A stretch of 64,000 nucleotides of DNA from Hyphomicrobiaceae bacterium (GTDB taxonomy: Bacteria > Pseudomonadota > Alphaproteobacteria > Rhizobiales > Methyloligellaceae), in assembly GCA_028066055.1 (NCBI GenBank), contig JALCBY010000001.1, positions 1 to 64,000 of the forward strand, written 5' to 3'. Made by a program: the position numbers and the translations under genes. Below are positions 24,782 to 34,639 of this stretch, in pieces; position 1 is the first letter of the stretch, and each line of letters starts with the position of its first letter. The notes under the pieces were generated by a model that was given only the letters and a program-made list of their open reading frames with translations, had not been told where the DNA came from and did not search any database.

Positions 24782-25312
24782 ATGTCCATGCAAGCCCAGC
24801 GACAAGATCCAGCCGTGGAAAGCACGGGTAACGCTGTCATCAAGCCGCAATCCGCCCTGCGGGAAAAATGCCTGCGACCGGGCGATGCGGACGAAGCCGC
24901 CGAACAGGCCATTGCAAACGCCGAGCAGGCCCTGCAGCAATTGTCAGTAAATTTCGACGAGTGGATGGCCAATGAGTCCGCGCAGCTTGGCGAGGCGCGC
25001 GACACGGCAAAGGCGGCTGCTTTTTCCGAGGCCGCCCTCACGGGCCTTTTTCAGGCCGCGCACAATCTGAAAGGTCAGGCCACAACACTGGGTTATCCAT
25101 TTGCCGACGAAATCTGCGCATCCCTGTGCCGACTGATCGACAAGCTACCGGAAAAAGCGACACTGCCCCTCATTCTGGTGGATCAGCATGTCGACGCCGT
25201 TCGCGCCCTTGTCAGGGAAGGCGCCAAGGGAAATGACAATCCCAAGGCATCGGTGCTGGCGAAACGGTTGCGCGACGTCACCAACGACTTCCTGCAGCAG
25301 GTGGCTGCTTAG
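24782..25312 (+). CDS. Hpt-domain histidine phosphotransfer protein
   Basis: This 176-aa protein carries an Hpt four-helix domain with the phosphorylatable His94 in QAAHNLKGQA, followed by ATTLGYPFADEICASL. The N-terminal 60 residues are polar and Ala/Gln-rich. An ATG at 24788 fits the AAGG ribosome site slightly better than the one at 24782. It follows the response regulator by 12 bases and ends before a 16-base palindrome shared with the convergent transglycosylase gene. Confidence 0.8.
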   Translation: MSMQAQRQDPAVESTGNAVIKPQSALREKCLRPGDADEAAEQAIANAEQALQQLSVNFDEWMANESAQLGEARDTAKAAAFSEAALTGLFQAAHNLKGQATTLGYPFADEICASLCRLIDKLPEKATLPLILVDQHVDAVRALVREGAKGNDNPKASVLAKRLRDVTNDFLQQVAA

Positions 25313-25320
25313 TCCCATTG

Positions 25321-25336
25321 CGTTGCTGCAGCAACG
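25321..25336. repeat. 16-base perfect palindrome between convergent genes
   Basis: CGTTGCTGCAGCAACG lies exactly between the Hpt gene and the stop codon of the transglycosylase gene. It can form an 8-bp stem (or 6 bp with a TGCA loop) in either transcript. No T-run follows, so termination by this alone is unlikely. Confidence 0.4.
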
Positions 25337-26605
25337 TCAGTTCCCGTACAGCGATATCCGCTCCCAGAAGGTAAAGTCCACATGGGAACGGGATGCTGAG
25401 GCCGTGCGCACCGTTCGTGACGCCGTTTCATTTCTGTTTGCATTCTGTTCGAGCAACCGCGGCGCACGCGTTGTCTTCTTTCGCTCGGCAGATCTCGGCT
25501 CTGGTTCCCCTGCCTGTATTGGCACGGGCGCGCGCGACACAGGCGGTGCCGCAGGGGGTGATGCCGGTGGGTTCACAATGGTCGTCCACGTTCCGATTCC
25601 CTGCAGCTCGTTGCGGGCATCCATCTTATCCGGCGCCAATTTCGGTTTCGCATGCGGGAGCGCGGCTATTTTTGCGTGCGGTGCAATAGGCGATCCCTTT
25701 TGACCCAACAGGCCAACCGGTTTGGCCGGCGGCGGCTCGATCACCTTCGCCTCCACACCCGGCCCGATCGACTCCAGTTCCACAACCCGGGGTCCGGCCT
25801 CCTGCTTCAACGCAGCCTTTTGAATGGGCGCCGGTTGCCGCACTGGCGCCGGAGATGCAACGGAACCGGTTGAACCAGCCCCTCCTGATGTCGCCGGTTT
25901 CGCCGCCGGAGCATCGTCGGATTTGAGCGGTTTGGGCATCGAAGGCGAATGCGAAGGGGTCCCGGCCGGACCCGCAACGGCGGTCGCTTTCAGCTTTGCG
26001 TGATCGCGCACGAGTGTCTTGTAGACCTGCGCCACCGAGCGGGGACGACCGCGTGAATAGAAAATCGCCTTGTTGGCACGAGCCGCCTTGGGAAAATGGC
26101 GGTCGGCACGCGCATTGGGCTCCGTGTTTGCCAGAGAAACAAGGTCAGCGGCACCCTTGGCCCCAAGGAAGTGGGCAACATAGAGCTCGCCCTGCGACGG
26201 CTTTCGCCCCAGACGCTCCTGCATGAACTGCGAATTCTGCTTGGTGAACTCGCCCGCCATCATTGCAGACACTTCAGGATTGTGCCGCAGTTTCAGAATT
26301 TCCCCGCGCAGTTTCTGGTTTGGCACATAATACTTGCCGCTGCGCGTGGTGAAGATGTGCGGCGTGTATTTGTCGAGGCCGAACTTGTTGCCGACCTCTT
26401 TGACCATCTGCAGCCAGGTGCCCTCGATGAACTGGAATAGACCGGCGGCACTCGACGTTTTTGCTTTTGCGCTCTTGTCGAACGAGCTTTCCCGCGCCGC
26501 GGTCTTCATCAGGTAGCTGAAATCCGCCCCGGTCGCACGGCTGGCCTTCTTGATCGCATTGGCGATACTCAAGGGTGCCTTAAGTGCGGAAGAAACCAGA
26601 GACAT
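25337..26605 (-). CDS. lytic transglycosylase (SLT domain) with Pro/Ala-rich C-terminal tail
   Basis: The 422-aa protein has an SLT-like domain in residues about 20-190: catalytic Glu39 in AARESSFD, then SSAAGLFQFIEGTWL, and GELYVAHFLGAKGAADL. It would cleave peptidoglycan between MurNAc and GlcNAc. Residues about 215-410 are low-complexity, rich in Pro, Ala, Ser and Lys. No classical signal peptide is obvious at the N terminus (MSLVSSALKAPLSIANAIKK is amphipathic), which is also true of some flagellum- or secretion-associated transglycosylases. It is convergent with the Hpt gene. Confidence 0.82.
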   Translation of the reverse strand: MSLVSSALKAPLSIANAIKKASRATGADFSYLMKTAARESSFDKSAKAKTSSAAGLFQFIEGTWLQMVKEVGNKFGLDKYTPHIFTTRSGKYYVPNQKLRGEILKLRHNPEVSAMMAGEFTKQNSQFMQERLGRKPSQGELYVAHFLGAKGAADLVSLANTEPNARADRHFPKAARANKAIFYSRGRPRSVAQVYKTLVRDHAKLKATAVAGPAGTPSHSPSMPKPLKSDDAPAAKPATSGGAGSTGSVASPAPVRQPAPIQKAALKQEAGPRVVELESIGPGVEAKVIEPPPAKPVGLLGQKGSPIAPHAKIAALPHAKPKLAPDKMDARNELQGIGTWTTIVNPPASPPAAPPVSRAPVPIQAGEPEPRSAERKKTTRAPRLLEQNANRNETASRTVRTASASRSHVDFTFWERISLYGN

Positions 26606-26755
26606 ATTCGATTATACGATTCCCAACATAAGCAGCTGAAACGCCAGAATCGCCCTGTTGCCGTCTATTCATTGAGGCTAGTGACTCATGGTAAATGCGG
26701 CGTTAACTCCTGTGTCAGAATTGGGCGCAGCAACGCCGGTAATATGAGGTTTGAT

Positions 26756-27226
26756 ATGAGTGGTTTGCATTATGAAGAACTGGAGGCCGGACAGGAGTTC
26801 AGCCACCCCATCCGCCGCACCGTCACGGAAATGGACAACACCCTGTTCAGCGCCCTGACCTACAATCCCCAGCCACTCCATATCGACCGGCATTACTGCG
26901 AGACGGAAACCGAATTCGGCCAGCCCCTGATGAACAGTTATTTCACGCTCGGTCTCATGGTCGGCATCGCCGTGAACGATATCTCGCTTGGAACGACCAT
27001 CGCCAATCTCGGCATGACGGATGTGCGGTTTCCCGCACCCGTCTTCCACGGCGACACGCTTCATGTGACAACCAGGGTGATCGGAAAAAGAGAAAGCAAA
27101 TCAAGACCGAACGCCGGCATTCTTGAACTTCAACATGAGGCGTTCAACCAGGACGACACGCTTGTTGCAACCTGTACGCGGCAGGTGCTCATGCGAAAGA
27201 AAGACGCGACGAAAAAGAAAGCATAA
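26756..27226 (+). CDS. MaoC-family hot-dog hydratase/dehydratase
   Basis: This 156-aa single hot-dog protein has the hydratase motif in ALTYNPQPLHID (33-44) and FPAPVFHGDTLHVTTRV further on. Such proteins hydrate enoyl-CoA or mesaconyl-CoA-type esters. The start at 26756 is preferred over an upstream ATG at 26672 because it has a purine-rich site (ATGAGG) about six bases before it. It lies 10 bases before a CitE-like lyase gene. This pairing is common in alphaproteobacteria and suggests action on the same C4-C5 CoA ester. Confidence 0.85.
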   Translation: MSGLHYEELEAGQEFSHPIRRTVTEMDNTLFSALTYNPQPLHIDRHYCETETEFGQPLMNSYFTLGLMVGIAVNDISLGTTIANLGMTDVRFPAPVFHGDTLHVTTRVIGKRESKSRPNAGILELQHEAFNQDDTLVATCTRQVLMRKKDATKKKA

Positions 27227-27236
27227 GGCAACAACC

Positions 27237-28109
27237 ATGCGTTCTCTCCTTTTCACGCCCGGCGACAGCGACCGCAAGCTCGCCAAGGGACTTACAAGCG
27301 ATGCAGACGTTATCCTCATCGACCTTGAGGATGCGGTTACGGCCGAGAACAAAGTGTCCGCGCGCGAGAAAACCGCCGACTTTCTGAGACAGGACGCGGC
27401 GCGCAACGCCCCTATGCCGCTCTATGTCCGCATCAATGACCTCGAGACGGAATGGGCCGAGGATGATTTGGCAAGCGTCGTCCCGGCAAAACCGGCCGGC
27501 ATCATGTTGCCCAAAGCCCGGTCACACGATGACGTGGCGCGACTCGCCGGGATGCTCGATGCGCTTGAGCAGAAGGCAGGCGTAAAACCAGGCTTCCTTT
27601 CAATCCTCGTCATTGCACCGGAAATCCCCGAAGCTGTGCTGAACATGGCGACGTTCCAGAACTGCGACCCCAGAGTCGCGGGCATCACCTGGGGCAGCGA
27701 AGACCTGGCCACGGGCCTCGCCGCTGCGGGCAGCCGGGATCAAGACGGCACATATCGTTCACCGATCGAACTGGCCCGCTCGCTCTGCCTCACGGCGGGT
27801 TCTGCCGCCGGCATTCATGCAATCGATACGGTCTACGCAGATTTCCGCGACCTGGAGGGATTGAAACGGGATGCAGAGCGCGCGGCCGCGGACGGATTTT
27901 CAGGCAAGCTCGCCATCCATCCCGATCAGGTCGCGGTGATAAACGCGGCGTTCACGCCGGGAGAAGAAGAGATCGCAAAGGCCCGTCGCATCGTCGAAGC
28001 CTTCGATGCGCAACCCGGTGCCGGTGCCATCAATCTGGACGGCGCCATGGTCGACATGCCGCATCTGCAAAATGCGAAGAAACTTCTTGCGCGCGCGGGA
28101 CTGACCTAG
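27237..28109 (+). CDS. CitE/malyl-CoA lyase-family CoA-ester lyase or thioesterase
   Basis: This 290-aa TIM-barrel protein of the HpcH/HpaI family shows MRSLLFTPGDSDRKL, the acidic LIDLEDAV, VRINDLETEW, PKARSHDD, and ITWGSEDLATGL as metal/substrate sites. Family members cleave malyl-CoA, methylmalyl-CoA or citramalyl-CoA, or hydrolyse malyl-CoA. The sequence alone does not say which. AAGG lies about nine bases before the ATG. It is probably co-transcribed with the preceding MaoC gene. Confidence 0.85.
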   Translation: MRSLLFTPGDSDRKLAKGLTSDADVILIDLEDAVTAENKVSAREKTADFLRQDAARNAPMPLYVRINDLETEWAEDDLASVVPAKPAGIMLPKARSHDDVARLAGMLDALEQKAGVKPGFLSILVIAPEIPEAVLNMATFQNCDPRVAGITWGSEDLATGLAAAGSRDQDGTYRSPIELARSLCLTAGSAAGIHAIDTVYADFRDLEGLKRDAERAAADGFSGKLAIHPDQVAVINAAFTPGEEEIAKARRIVEAFDAQPGAGAINLDGAMVDMPHLQNAKKLLARAGLT

Positions 28110-28130
28110 GACGCCAACTCAAACCGCCGC

Positions 28131-28724
28131 TCAGGGACGGTCCATGGAAAACACCGTCTCCACGACTGTGTAGTCCATATAGCCAAGCCGGGCGATGGGT
28201 CGCAGTTTCTGCATATCGACAAGCCCGTCATTCAGCACGCTCTCGTCGATATGAATTCCGACAACATGGCCGAGAACGACGCTGTAAGGGTCGCGGCCTT
28301 CGGCCGCCGGAAGCGCAATCGACTGGAAGTGTTTGCACTCAAGCGCCACAGGCGACTCGGCCACGCGCGGCGGCTTGACGAGTTTCGACGGCGCCGGTGT
28401 CAGACCCGCCAGATCCATTTCATCAACCTCCGGACCCACTCCGGCTGATGTCGTGTTCATGTGCTCGCGCAAATCGTAAGTTGCCAGCGAACAGACAAAT
28501 TCGCCCGTTTCTTCCGCATTGCGCTGGCTGTCCTTCTGCCCGGCTGAAGAAAACATGACGAACGGCGGAATATCGGAAACGCCGTTGAAAAAGCTGTAGG
28601 GGGCCAGGTTGACAACGCCATCGGTCGACACGGTGGAAATCCACCCAATCGGCCGCGGCGCAACGAGCGCCTTGAAAGGATTGTGTTTCAGTCCGTGTTC
28701 GTTTGTTTCGGTCTCGTAGAACAC
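28131..28724 (-). CDS. flavin reductase-like FMN-binding split-barrel protein
   Basis: This 197-aa protein has the FMN split-barrel fold of flavin reductases and flavoredoxins: PFKALVAPRPIGWISTVS (16-33), NLAPYSFFNGVSDIPPFVMF, and VLGHVVGIHID. It would reduce or bind FMN for an oxidoreductase partner. It starts with GTG at 28724, preceded by CCGGAG. It is the same direction as, and 48 bases downstream of, a nitroreductase-family gene, so the two may form a small flavin operon. Confidence 0.85.
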   Translation of the reverse strand: MFYETETNEHGLKHNPFKALVAPRPIGWISTVSTDGVVNLAPYSFFNGVSDIPPFVMFSSAGQKDSQRNAEETGEFVCSLATYDLREHMNTTSAGVGPEVDEMDLAGLTPAPSKLVKPPRVAESPVALECKHFQSIALPAAEGRDPYSVVLGHVVGIHIDESVLNDGLVDMQKLRPIARLGYMDYTVVETVFSMDRP

Positions 28725-28772
28725 CGCTTAATCTCCGGTTTTCAGAATCTTATGGAAAAATCTCAGCTAACT

Positions 28773-29363
28773 TCAAACGGGCTGCCAATAGCTCACAATG
28801 GCATCCAGATCGGGTCGATCACGCTCCTGCGGGGGCTCTTTTGCCGTTCCAATGTAAACGAATCCGGCGATGCGCTCACCCTCTTCCAGCCCCAGCGCAC
28901 GACAAACAGTTTCATCGAAGGCATACCACTCGGTGATCCACTGTCCGGAAAAACCGGCGGCGTTCGCCGCCACCAGCAGATTCTGGCATGCGGCGCCTGC
29001 GGAAAGAATCTGCTCCCACTCCGGCACACCTTTCTTGTCAATGATACGGGATATCACAGCAACCACGACCGGCGCCCTCATGAATCGCGCCGCCTCCGTT
29101 TCGCGGCGAAACGAAGTGGGATCGGGATCCGATGCCTCGTAGGCTTTCGCCAGAACCTCGCCGAACGCAGCCCGGGCCTCGCCTTCGAAAACGACGAACC
29201 GCCATGGCACCAGCTTCTTGTGATCGGGCACGCGCGCAGCCGCCGTCAGTATTTTGCGCAGCAACGCTGCGTCCGGTCCCGGAGGGCCAAGATTGTTTGC
29301 GACGACCGACCTGCGTGACAGAAGCAGGTTCAACGCGCCCTCGGACGAACTCTTCTCTGACAT
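28773..29363 (-). CDS. nitroreductase-family FMN oxidoreductase (YdjA-like)
   Basis: This 196-aa protein has NLLLSRRSVVANNLGPPGPD (11-30), ARVPDHKKLVPWRFVVFEG (43-61), a central GAACQNLLVAANAAGFSGQW (122-141) and GFVYIGTAKEPPQER near the C terminus. This matches the short YdjA-type nitroreductases, which use NAD(P)H and FMN. The physiological substrate is unknown. It is first in a likely two-gene unit with the flavin reductase-like gene. Confidence 0.85.
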   Translation of the reverse strand: MSEKSSSEGALNLLLSRRSVVANNLGPPGPDAALLRKILTAAARVPDHKKLVPWRFVVFEGEARAAFGEVLAKAYEASDPDPTSFRRETEAARFMRAPVVVAVISRIIDKKGVPEWEQILSAGAACQNLLVAANAAGFSGQWITEWYAFDETVCRALGLEEGERIAGFVYIGTAKEPPQERDRPDLDAIVSYWQPV

Positions 29364-29603
29364 GGGGGTACGTGTCCTGATGAATCCAAGCCTGCCTTGC
29401 TAGCTCAAAATGGCGGCATAAACAATGTCACCGTAGCCACATGGCTTACCGCACCCCATGGACACCATGACGCCGTGGTTTGAAGCTAGCCATTGCCATG
29501 ATAATTTCCTGAATCGCAGAAAGACGATGTCATGAAAATGACCTGCGGACGGACAAACCTGACAGTCGATGTGTCTCAACGGACCTATTTCAGGAGACGG
29601 TTG

Positions 29604-31277
29604 ATGCCTATCACCTTGCTTCAGCGCATTTCAGCCCTGGCCATCGTTCTGACGGCGGTCCTGATTTTCGACCGTGCCGCCAGTCCGGCGCGCGCCCAAA
29701 ATACCGGGGAAACACCCAACGTGGTGATGATCATGGATGCGTCCCGCAGCATGTGGGGGCAGATCAACAAGGTCAACAAGATCGTCAGCGCGCGCAACGC
29801 CGTGAATGCGGTTGCAAAGCGGCATGAAGGCAAGATTGACCTGGGTCTTGTGGTCTATGGGCATCGCGAAGCGACGGGATGCAAGGACATTCAGATCGTC
29901 TTCTCTCCGGAACGGCGAAAGGCGTCCACTTTCTCCAAGAAGGTCAACACCATCAAACCCAAGGGCTCGACCCCCATCGCCGCATCGCTCATCAAGGCAG
30001 CTGAAGCCGCAAAATACAGGGAGAAACCCGCGAACCTCGTGCTGATCGCGGATGGCCTGGACAATTGCAAGGCCGATCCGTGTGCGACCGCAAGCGAACT
30101 TAAACGCCAGGGCAAGGATCTTACAATCCACACGATTGCATTCGACGCGAAAGCAAAAGCGAAACTCGGCAAACTCAGCTGTATTGCCGAAAACGGAGGC
30201 GGCACCTTTTCCCTGGCAAGCAACGAAGCCGAACTCAAAGCAGGTGTAAAGCGGGCCGTCGAAGCCGCAATGGCCCCGAAAATGCCGAAGATCGCGGCAG
30301 CACCAAAGCCACAGTTACAAGCGCGTCAAAACCGGCAGGTGCAGCAGCCCGCCCCGGCTCCCCCGCCACAGCAGGCGATGCCGAAGAGCGATCCGCTCAC
30401 CACCGGTACAGTCGGCGGTACTGCCGCCCGAGAAACGGCCTCGCCGCCAGCGCCCCCGGCACCTGAACCGGTGAAGCAGCCAAAGGGTGCTCTTTCGCAG
30501 TCCCGCGGATCGGTGCCGGTGACGCTTGCGGCGCGTACGGTCGAAGGCGGCGCCATCATCAAATCCGGCATCGTGTGGTGGATCTACAAAAACGGAAAGA
30601 ACAAGGACGGGAAGTACCAGCTCGTTGAATCTCTGCGCGACCCCACACCGACCGCTGCCCTGCCGCCCGGCTCCTATCGGGTCGCCGCCACATACGGCAA
30701 AGTCAATCTGATCAAGGACATCAATGTGCAGCAGGGCGCCGCAGTTCGCGAAACATTCGTTCTCAATGCAGGTGGATTGCGTCTCGGCGCAAGCACGGCC
30801 TCCGGGGAAACAATTCCGCCCAATTCCGTTCGCTATGACGTCTTCGCGGACGAAACGGAGTCCGATCAGCACGGCAACCGCAAGGTGATCGTCCGAGATG
30901 CCAAACCCGGCGTCGTCCTCCGGCTCAATGCCGGTGCATATCACGTGGTGAGCACCTATGGCGATGCAAACGCCATCGTCCGCGCGGATGTCACCGTAGA
31001 ACCCGGACGGCTCACCGACGCGGTTGTCAATCACAGCGCGGCGAAGGTGACGCTCAAACTGGTCAATCAACCGGGTGGTGAAGCACTCGCCAACACACAA
31101 TGGAACATCCTGACGCCCGGAGGCGACGTCGTGAAGGAAAGCGCAGGCGCTTTGCCGACGCACATTCTCGCGGCGGGCAACTACTCGGTCCTCGCCAAGC
31201 ACCAGGGCAAGAACTACACACGCGAATTCGCCATCGAGCCGGGCGAGGTCAAACAGATCGAAGTGGTGATCCAGTGA
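29604..31277 (+). CDS. periplasmic von Willebrand factor A protein with three C-terminal beta repeats
   Basis: This 557-aa protein has a signal peptide (cleavage probably after ARA, residue 31), then a VWA domain (about 38-215) with a complete MIDAS start Asp45-x-Ser47-x-Ser49 in MDASRSMWGQ and LIADGLDNCKAD. A Pro/Gln-rich linker (about 225-300) follows. Residues about 305-557 hold three related beta modules, each closing with a Tyr-x-Val-x(4-5)-Gly pattern (YRVAATYGKVN, YHVVSTYGDAN, YSVLAKHQGKN) and a V-x-x-G segment. The start at 29604 has AGGAGA upstream. Function is unknown, perhaps a Ca/Mg-dependent envelope adhesion or assembly factor. It stands alone. Confidence 0.82.
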   Translation: MPITLLQRISALAIVLTAVLIFDRAASPARAQNTGETPNVVMIMDASRSMWGQINKVNKIVSARNAVNAVAKRHEGKIDLGLVVYGHREATGCKDIQIVFSPERRKASTFSKKVNTIKPKGSTPIAASLIKAAEAAKYREKPANLVLIADGLDNCKADPCATASELKRQGKDLTIHTIAFDAKAKAKLGKLSCIAENGGGTFSLASNEAELKAGVKRAVEAAMAPKMPKIAAAPKPQLQARQNRQVQQPAPAPPPQQAMPKSDPLTTGTVGGTAARETASPPAPPAPEPVKQPKGALSQSRGSVPVTLAARTVEGGAIIKSGIVWWIYKNGKNKDGKYQLVESLRDPTPTAALPPGSYRVAATYGKVNLIKDINVQQGAAVRETFVLNAGGLRLGASTASGETIPPNSVRYDVFADETESDQHGNRKVIVRDAKPGVVLRLNAGAYHVVSTYGDANAIVRADVTVEPGRLTDAVVNHSAAKVTLKLVNQPGGEALANTQWNILTPGGDVVKESAGALPTHILAAGNYSVLAKHQGKNYTREFAIEPGEVKQIEVVIQ

Positions 31278-31324
31278 ACGTCTGACGGACGTCCAATCCG
31301 GTCCTCACGCAAGTCCCCCGCAGC

Positions 31325-33268
31325 CTAGGCTGCTTTCGCTGTCTCCAGCCGTTTCAGATCGGGCGCAACCGCCTCCCCGACCAGCGCGGCAATCGCTTCA
31401 TCCAGGGGTAGAACCGTTTGATCCTTGGAGCCGAGCCGGCGGATTGAAACGGTCCGTTCCTCCGCTTCGCGCTTGCCGCAGACGAACAACACCGGAATCT
31501 TCGTGACCGAGTGCTCGCGCACCTTGTAGTTGATCTTCTCGTTGCGCAGATCAACGTCGCCGCGCAGCCCCGCTCTCTTAAGCGCCTCGAGAACTTCGCC
31601 TGCATAATCGTCGGCATCGGAAACGATCGTCGCGACCATCACCTGAATGGGGGCGAGCCACAGCGGAAAGTGTCCGGCATGTTGCTCGATCAGAATGCCC
31701 GTGAAACGTTCGAGCGAACCGAACATGGCCCGGTGGAGCATAACGGGTACGTGCTTCTCGCCGTCCTGTCCGATGTAAAAGGCGCCGAGCCGTTCAGGCA
31801 GGTTCAGATCGACCTGAAGCGTGCCGCACTGCCAGTCGCGGCCAATGGCATCGCGCAGCACATATTCGAGCTTTGGCCCGTAAAATGCGCCCTCACCCGG
31901 ATTGAACTCATACTCCATGCCTGCGGCCTCGACCGCCTTCTTGAGGGCTTCTTCGGACTCGTCCCAGACCTCGTCTGACCCGACGCGCTTGGGGGGCCGG
32001 TCTGAAAATTTGATCACTACATCCTCAAATCCGAAATCGCGATAGATCGACAGGATCAGATCGTTGACCTTGACGCACTCCTCGGTGATCTGCTCACGCG
32101 TGCAGAAAATGTGCGCGTCGTCCTGCGTGAAGTGCCGCACGCGCAGCAAACCATGCAGGGCGCCGGACGGCTCATAGCGATGAACCTTCCCGAATTCGGC
32201 AATCTTTACAGGCAATTCCCGATAGCTCTTCAGACCATTCTTGAAGATCTGGACATGACCCGGACAATTCATCGGCTTGCAGCAGTAGACGCGTTCATCG
32301 GGCGTGACCGTCGTGAACATGTTCTCGCCGAACTTCTCCCAATGGCCGGACTGCTCCCAAAGCACCTTGTCCAACATGTCGGGCGAGTTGACCTCGACGT
32401 AGCCGGCGTCGTTCTGGCGACGGCGCATGTAATTGATCAGCTCCTGGAACAGCGTCCAGCCCTTGGCGTGCCAGAACACGGACCCCGGCGCCTCTTCCTG
32501 GAAATGGTAAAGATCCATTTCGCGCCCCAGTCGCCTGTGATCGCGCTTCTCCGCCTCCTCCAGCATCGTGAGGTAGGCCTTGAGTTCCTTTTCGCTGGCC
32601 CAGGCCGTCCCGTAGATGCGCTGGAGCATCGGGTTGTTGGAGTCGCCACGCCAGTAGGCACCGGCAATGCTCAACAGCTTGAAGGCATTGCCGACCTTTG
32701 CTGTCGTCGGCATGTGCGGACCACGGCACAGGTCGAACCAGTCGCCCTGCGAGTAGATACGAATCTGATCGCCGTCGGGAATCGCGTCGACGAGTTCAAC
32801 CTTGTAGTCCTCGCCCATGTCCCTGAAGGTCTCTTCGGCCTTCTTGCGGTCCCAGACTTCCTTCTTGAACGGCGCGCCGCGCGCGATGATTTCGCGCATC
32901 TTTTTCTCGATCACAGGCAATTCGTCCGGATGGAACGGTTCTTCGCGGTCGAAATCGTAATAGAAGCCGTTATCGATAACCGGGCCGATGGTCACCTGCG
33001 TCCCGGGATAGAGCTCCTGCACGGCTTCAGCCATCACGTGTGCCGCGTCGTGACGGATGAGCTCCAGCGCCGCCGGATCGTCCCGGGTGACAATCTCGAT
33101 GCTCGAGTCTTTGTCGATCGGATCGGCAAGGTCTTTCAACTCGCCGTCGAGTTTCATCGCAACCGCTTTTTTGGCCAGCGATTTCGAAATCGACTCCGCG
33201 ACATCCACGCCCGTCACACCGGACTTGAATTCACGCGCATTGCCATCGGGGAACGTCAGGGAAATCAT
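31325..33268 (-). CDS. thrS: threonyl-tRNA synthetase
   Basis: This 647-aa enzyme charges tRNA-Thr. It has the N-terminal TGS domain (about 1-60), the editing domain with [17 protein letters not shown] (74-90), class II motifs including the zinc-site segment [27 protein letters not shown] and the motif 3 region, and a C-terminal anticodon-binding domain (from about 540) ending KRLETAKAA. The ATG at 33268 is preferred, with GAGAGGAG upstream; an overlapping GTG at 33271 is also possible. Full length for the family. Confidence 0.97.
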   Translation of the reverse strand: MISLTFPDGNAREFKSGVTGVDVAESISKSLAKKAVAMKLDGELKDLADPIDKDSSIEIVTRDDPAALELIRHDAAHVMAEAVQELYPGTQVTIGPVIDNGFYYDFDREEPFHPDELPVIEKKMREIIARGAPFKKEVWDRKKAEETFRDMGEDYKVELVDAIPDGDQIRIYSQGDWFDLCRGPHMPTTAKVGNAFKLLSIAGAYWRGDSNNPMLQRIYGTAWASEKELKAYLTMLEEAEKRDHRRLGREMDLYHFQEEAPGSVFWHAKGWTLFQELINYMRRRQNDAGYVEVNSPDMLDKVLWEQSGHWEKFGENMFTTVTPDERVYCCKPMNCPGHVQIFKNGLKSYRELPVKIAEFGKVHRYEPSGALHGLLRVRHFTQDDAHIFCTREQITEECVKVNDLILSIYRDFGFEDVVIKFSDRPPKRVGSDEVWDESEEALKKAVEAAGMEYEFNPGEGAFYGPKLEYVLRDAIGRDWQCGTLQVDLNLPERLGAFYIGQDGEKHVPVMLHRAMFGSLERFTGILIEQHAGHFPLWLAPIQVMVATIVSDADDYAGEVLEALKRAGLRGDVDLRNEKINYKVREHSVTKIPVLFVCGKREAEERTVSIRRLGSKDQTVLPLDEAIAALVGEAVAPDLKRLETAKAA

Positions 33269-33359
33269 CACTCTCTCCTCTCACTCACTGCAAACCAGGC
33301 AGGTAAGATGGATCAGCCCGCGACTCGGGGCATCAATCATGCGCCCCGAATGTGGGACT

Positions 33360-33683
33360 CTACGGGGTTTTGTCAAGTTGATGTTTGATATGGGCTCCGC
33401 TCCAGCGTCCATATCGCCATGGAGCCCACCAGGGGTGATGCTCGCCGCCGAGGTCAGGCACGGGATCGAGGCCGCTTGGACCCCACGGATTGCACCGAGC
33501 GAGCCGGGAGAGCGCGAGCCAGAACCCTTTCCAGGCTCCGTTCCGTTCAATTGCCTCCTCGGCATACTCCGAACAGGTCGGCAGATACCGGCACTCGCGC
33601 CCGGCAAATGCAGAGAAGGTGTAGCGATAGAAAACGATCGGCGCTTTGACCAGGGCCACCACAAATTTGGCGGTGCGGGTCAT
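33360..33683 (-). CDS. yidD: membrane protein insertion efficiency factor YidD
   Basis: This 107-aa protein has the YidD signature: an amphipathic start ([17 protein letters not shown]), [15 protein letters not shown] with its paired cysteines, and [16 protein letters not shown]. It is a peripheral inner-membrane protein thought to assist YidC. Its ATG overlaps the stop of the upstream ornithine-cyclodeaminase-like gene (ATGA). It lies downstream of the IscU-like gene in the same direction, as often in this group, but two other genes separate them here. Confidence 0.95.
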   Translation of the reverse strand: MTRTAKFVVALVKAPIVFYRYTFSAFAGRECRYLPTCSEYAEEAIERNGAWKGFWLALSRLARCNPWGPSGLDPVPDLGGEHHPWWAPWRYGRWSGAHIKHQLDKTP

Positions 33684-34621
33684 TTTGCATCGGCCTCAAT
33701 TTTTTCCACGAGCGCGGTGGCGATCATCAAATCGAGATGCGCGCCGCCGGCATTCTTGAAAACCGTGATCTCATCCGGGCTCCGCCGTCCCGCCACATGA
33801 CCGGGCACAAGATCGAAAAGATCGCCCAGAATATCGTCTTTCCCGATTGCACCGCTCTGCAAAGGGCCGTCAATATCGCCAACACCATCGAGTGCGGACT
33901 CCATGCAGTCAACAAACAGGCGTCCGCGGGAGACCACTGCGTCATCGCCCTCCCTCGTTTCTGCCGAAAATCCGCCGACAAGATCGACATGGGTTCCCGC
34001 CCGCACCCAGTCGCCCTGAAGGATCGGCTCGGTCGACATGGTCGCCGTTGTGACAATGTCGGCGCTTCGGACCGCCGGTTCAAAATCGGTCACGACCTCC
34101 GCCGGGGTTCCTTCACGAGCAAGCTGATCGGCAACTACTTCTGCCCTGGCGGACGTCCGGTTCCAGATCAGCACGCGTTTCAGACCGGGACGCACGGCGC
34201 GATGCGCGCGCACGAGCCACGGCGCCAGTCCGCCCGCACCCGCCAGCGCCAGCGTTGCGGAATCCTCCCGCGACAACAGCCTTGAGCCGAGCGCGCTGTC
34301 CACCGCCGTCTTCCAATAGGTCAGTTCCGTCGCATCGAGGAGCGCTTTGGGCTGCCCGTCCGTTTCATCGAACAAGACGATGACGGCCTGTATCGACGGC
34401 AAAGCGGTCAAATCCGGGTTATCCGGCAAAATCGTAACGAGCTTCGATCCGATCAGATTGCGCCCACCGTGGACGGAGCGCACCATGTAACGCTTCTCGG
34501 ATGGTCCAAGCAGCGTGTCGCCGAGTTGCGGTCGGCCGCTGCGGTGGCCATTCTCAAGCGCATCAATCAACGTCTCAAAATCAAAAGCACGACGGAGCTC
34601 GTCGGCACTGTAAACACGCAT
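33680..34621 (-). CDS. ornithine cyclodeaminase / mu-crystallin family protein
   Basis: This 313-aa protein has the family fold: an N-terminal substrate region with [17 protein letters not shown], the conserved Lys/Arg segment [21 protein letters not shown] (shown in part), and a Rossmann motif [17 protein letters not shown]. Members are NAD-dependent cyclodeaminases, imine reductases or alanine dehydrogenases; the usual GAGxQA motif reads GAGGLA here. The start at 34621 is preferred; a TTG at 34636 is in frame. The gene overlaps yidD downstream and follows a cupin gene by 18 bases. Confidence 0.85.
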   Translation of the reverse strand: MRVYSADELRRAFDFETLIDALENGHRSGRPQLGDTLLGPSEKRYMVRSVHGGRNLIGSKLVTILPDNPDLTALPSIQAVIVLFDETDGQPKALLDATELTYWKTAVDSALGSRLLSREDSATLALAGAGGLAPWLVRAHRAVRPGLKRVLIWNRTSARAEVVADQLAREGTPAEVVTDFEPAVRSADIVTTATMSTEPILQGDWVRAGTHVDLVGGFSAETREGDDAVVSRGRLFVDCMESALDGVGDIDGPLQSGAIGKDDILGDLFDLVPGHVAGRRSPDEITVFKNAGGAHLDLMIATALVEKIEADAK

Positions 34622-34639
34622 GTCGACCCGGTTCAAATT

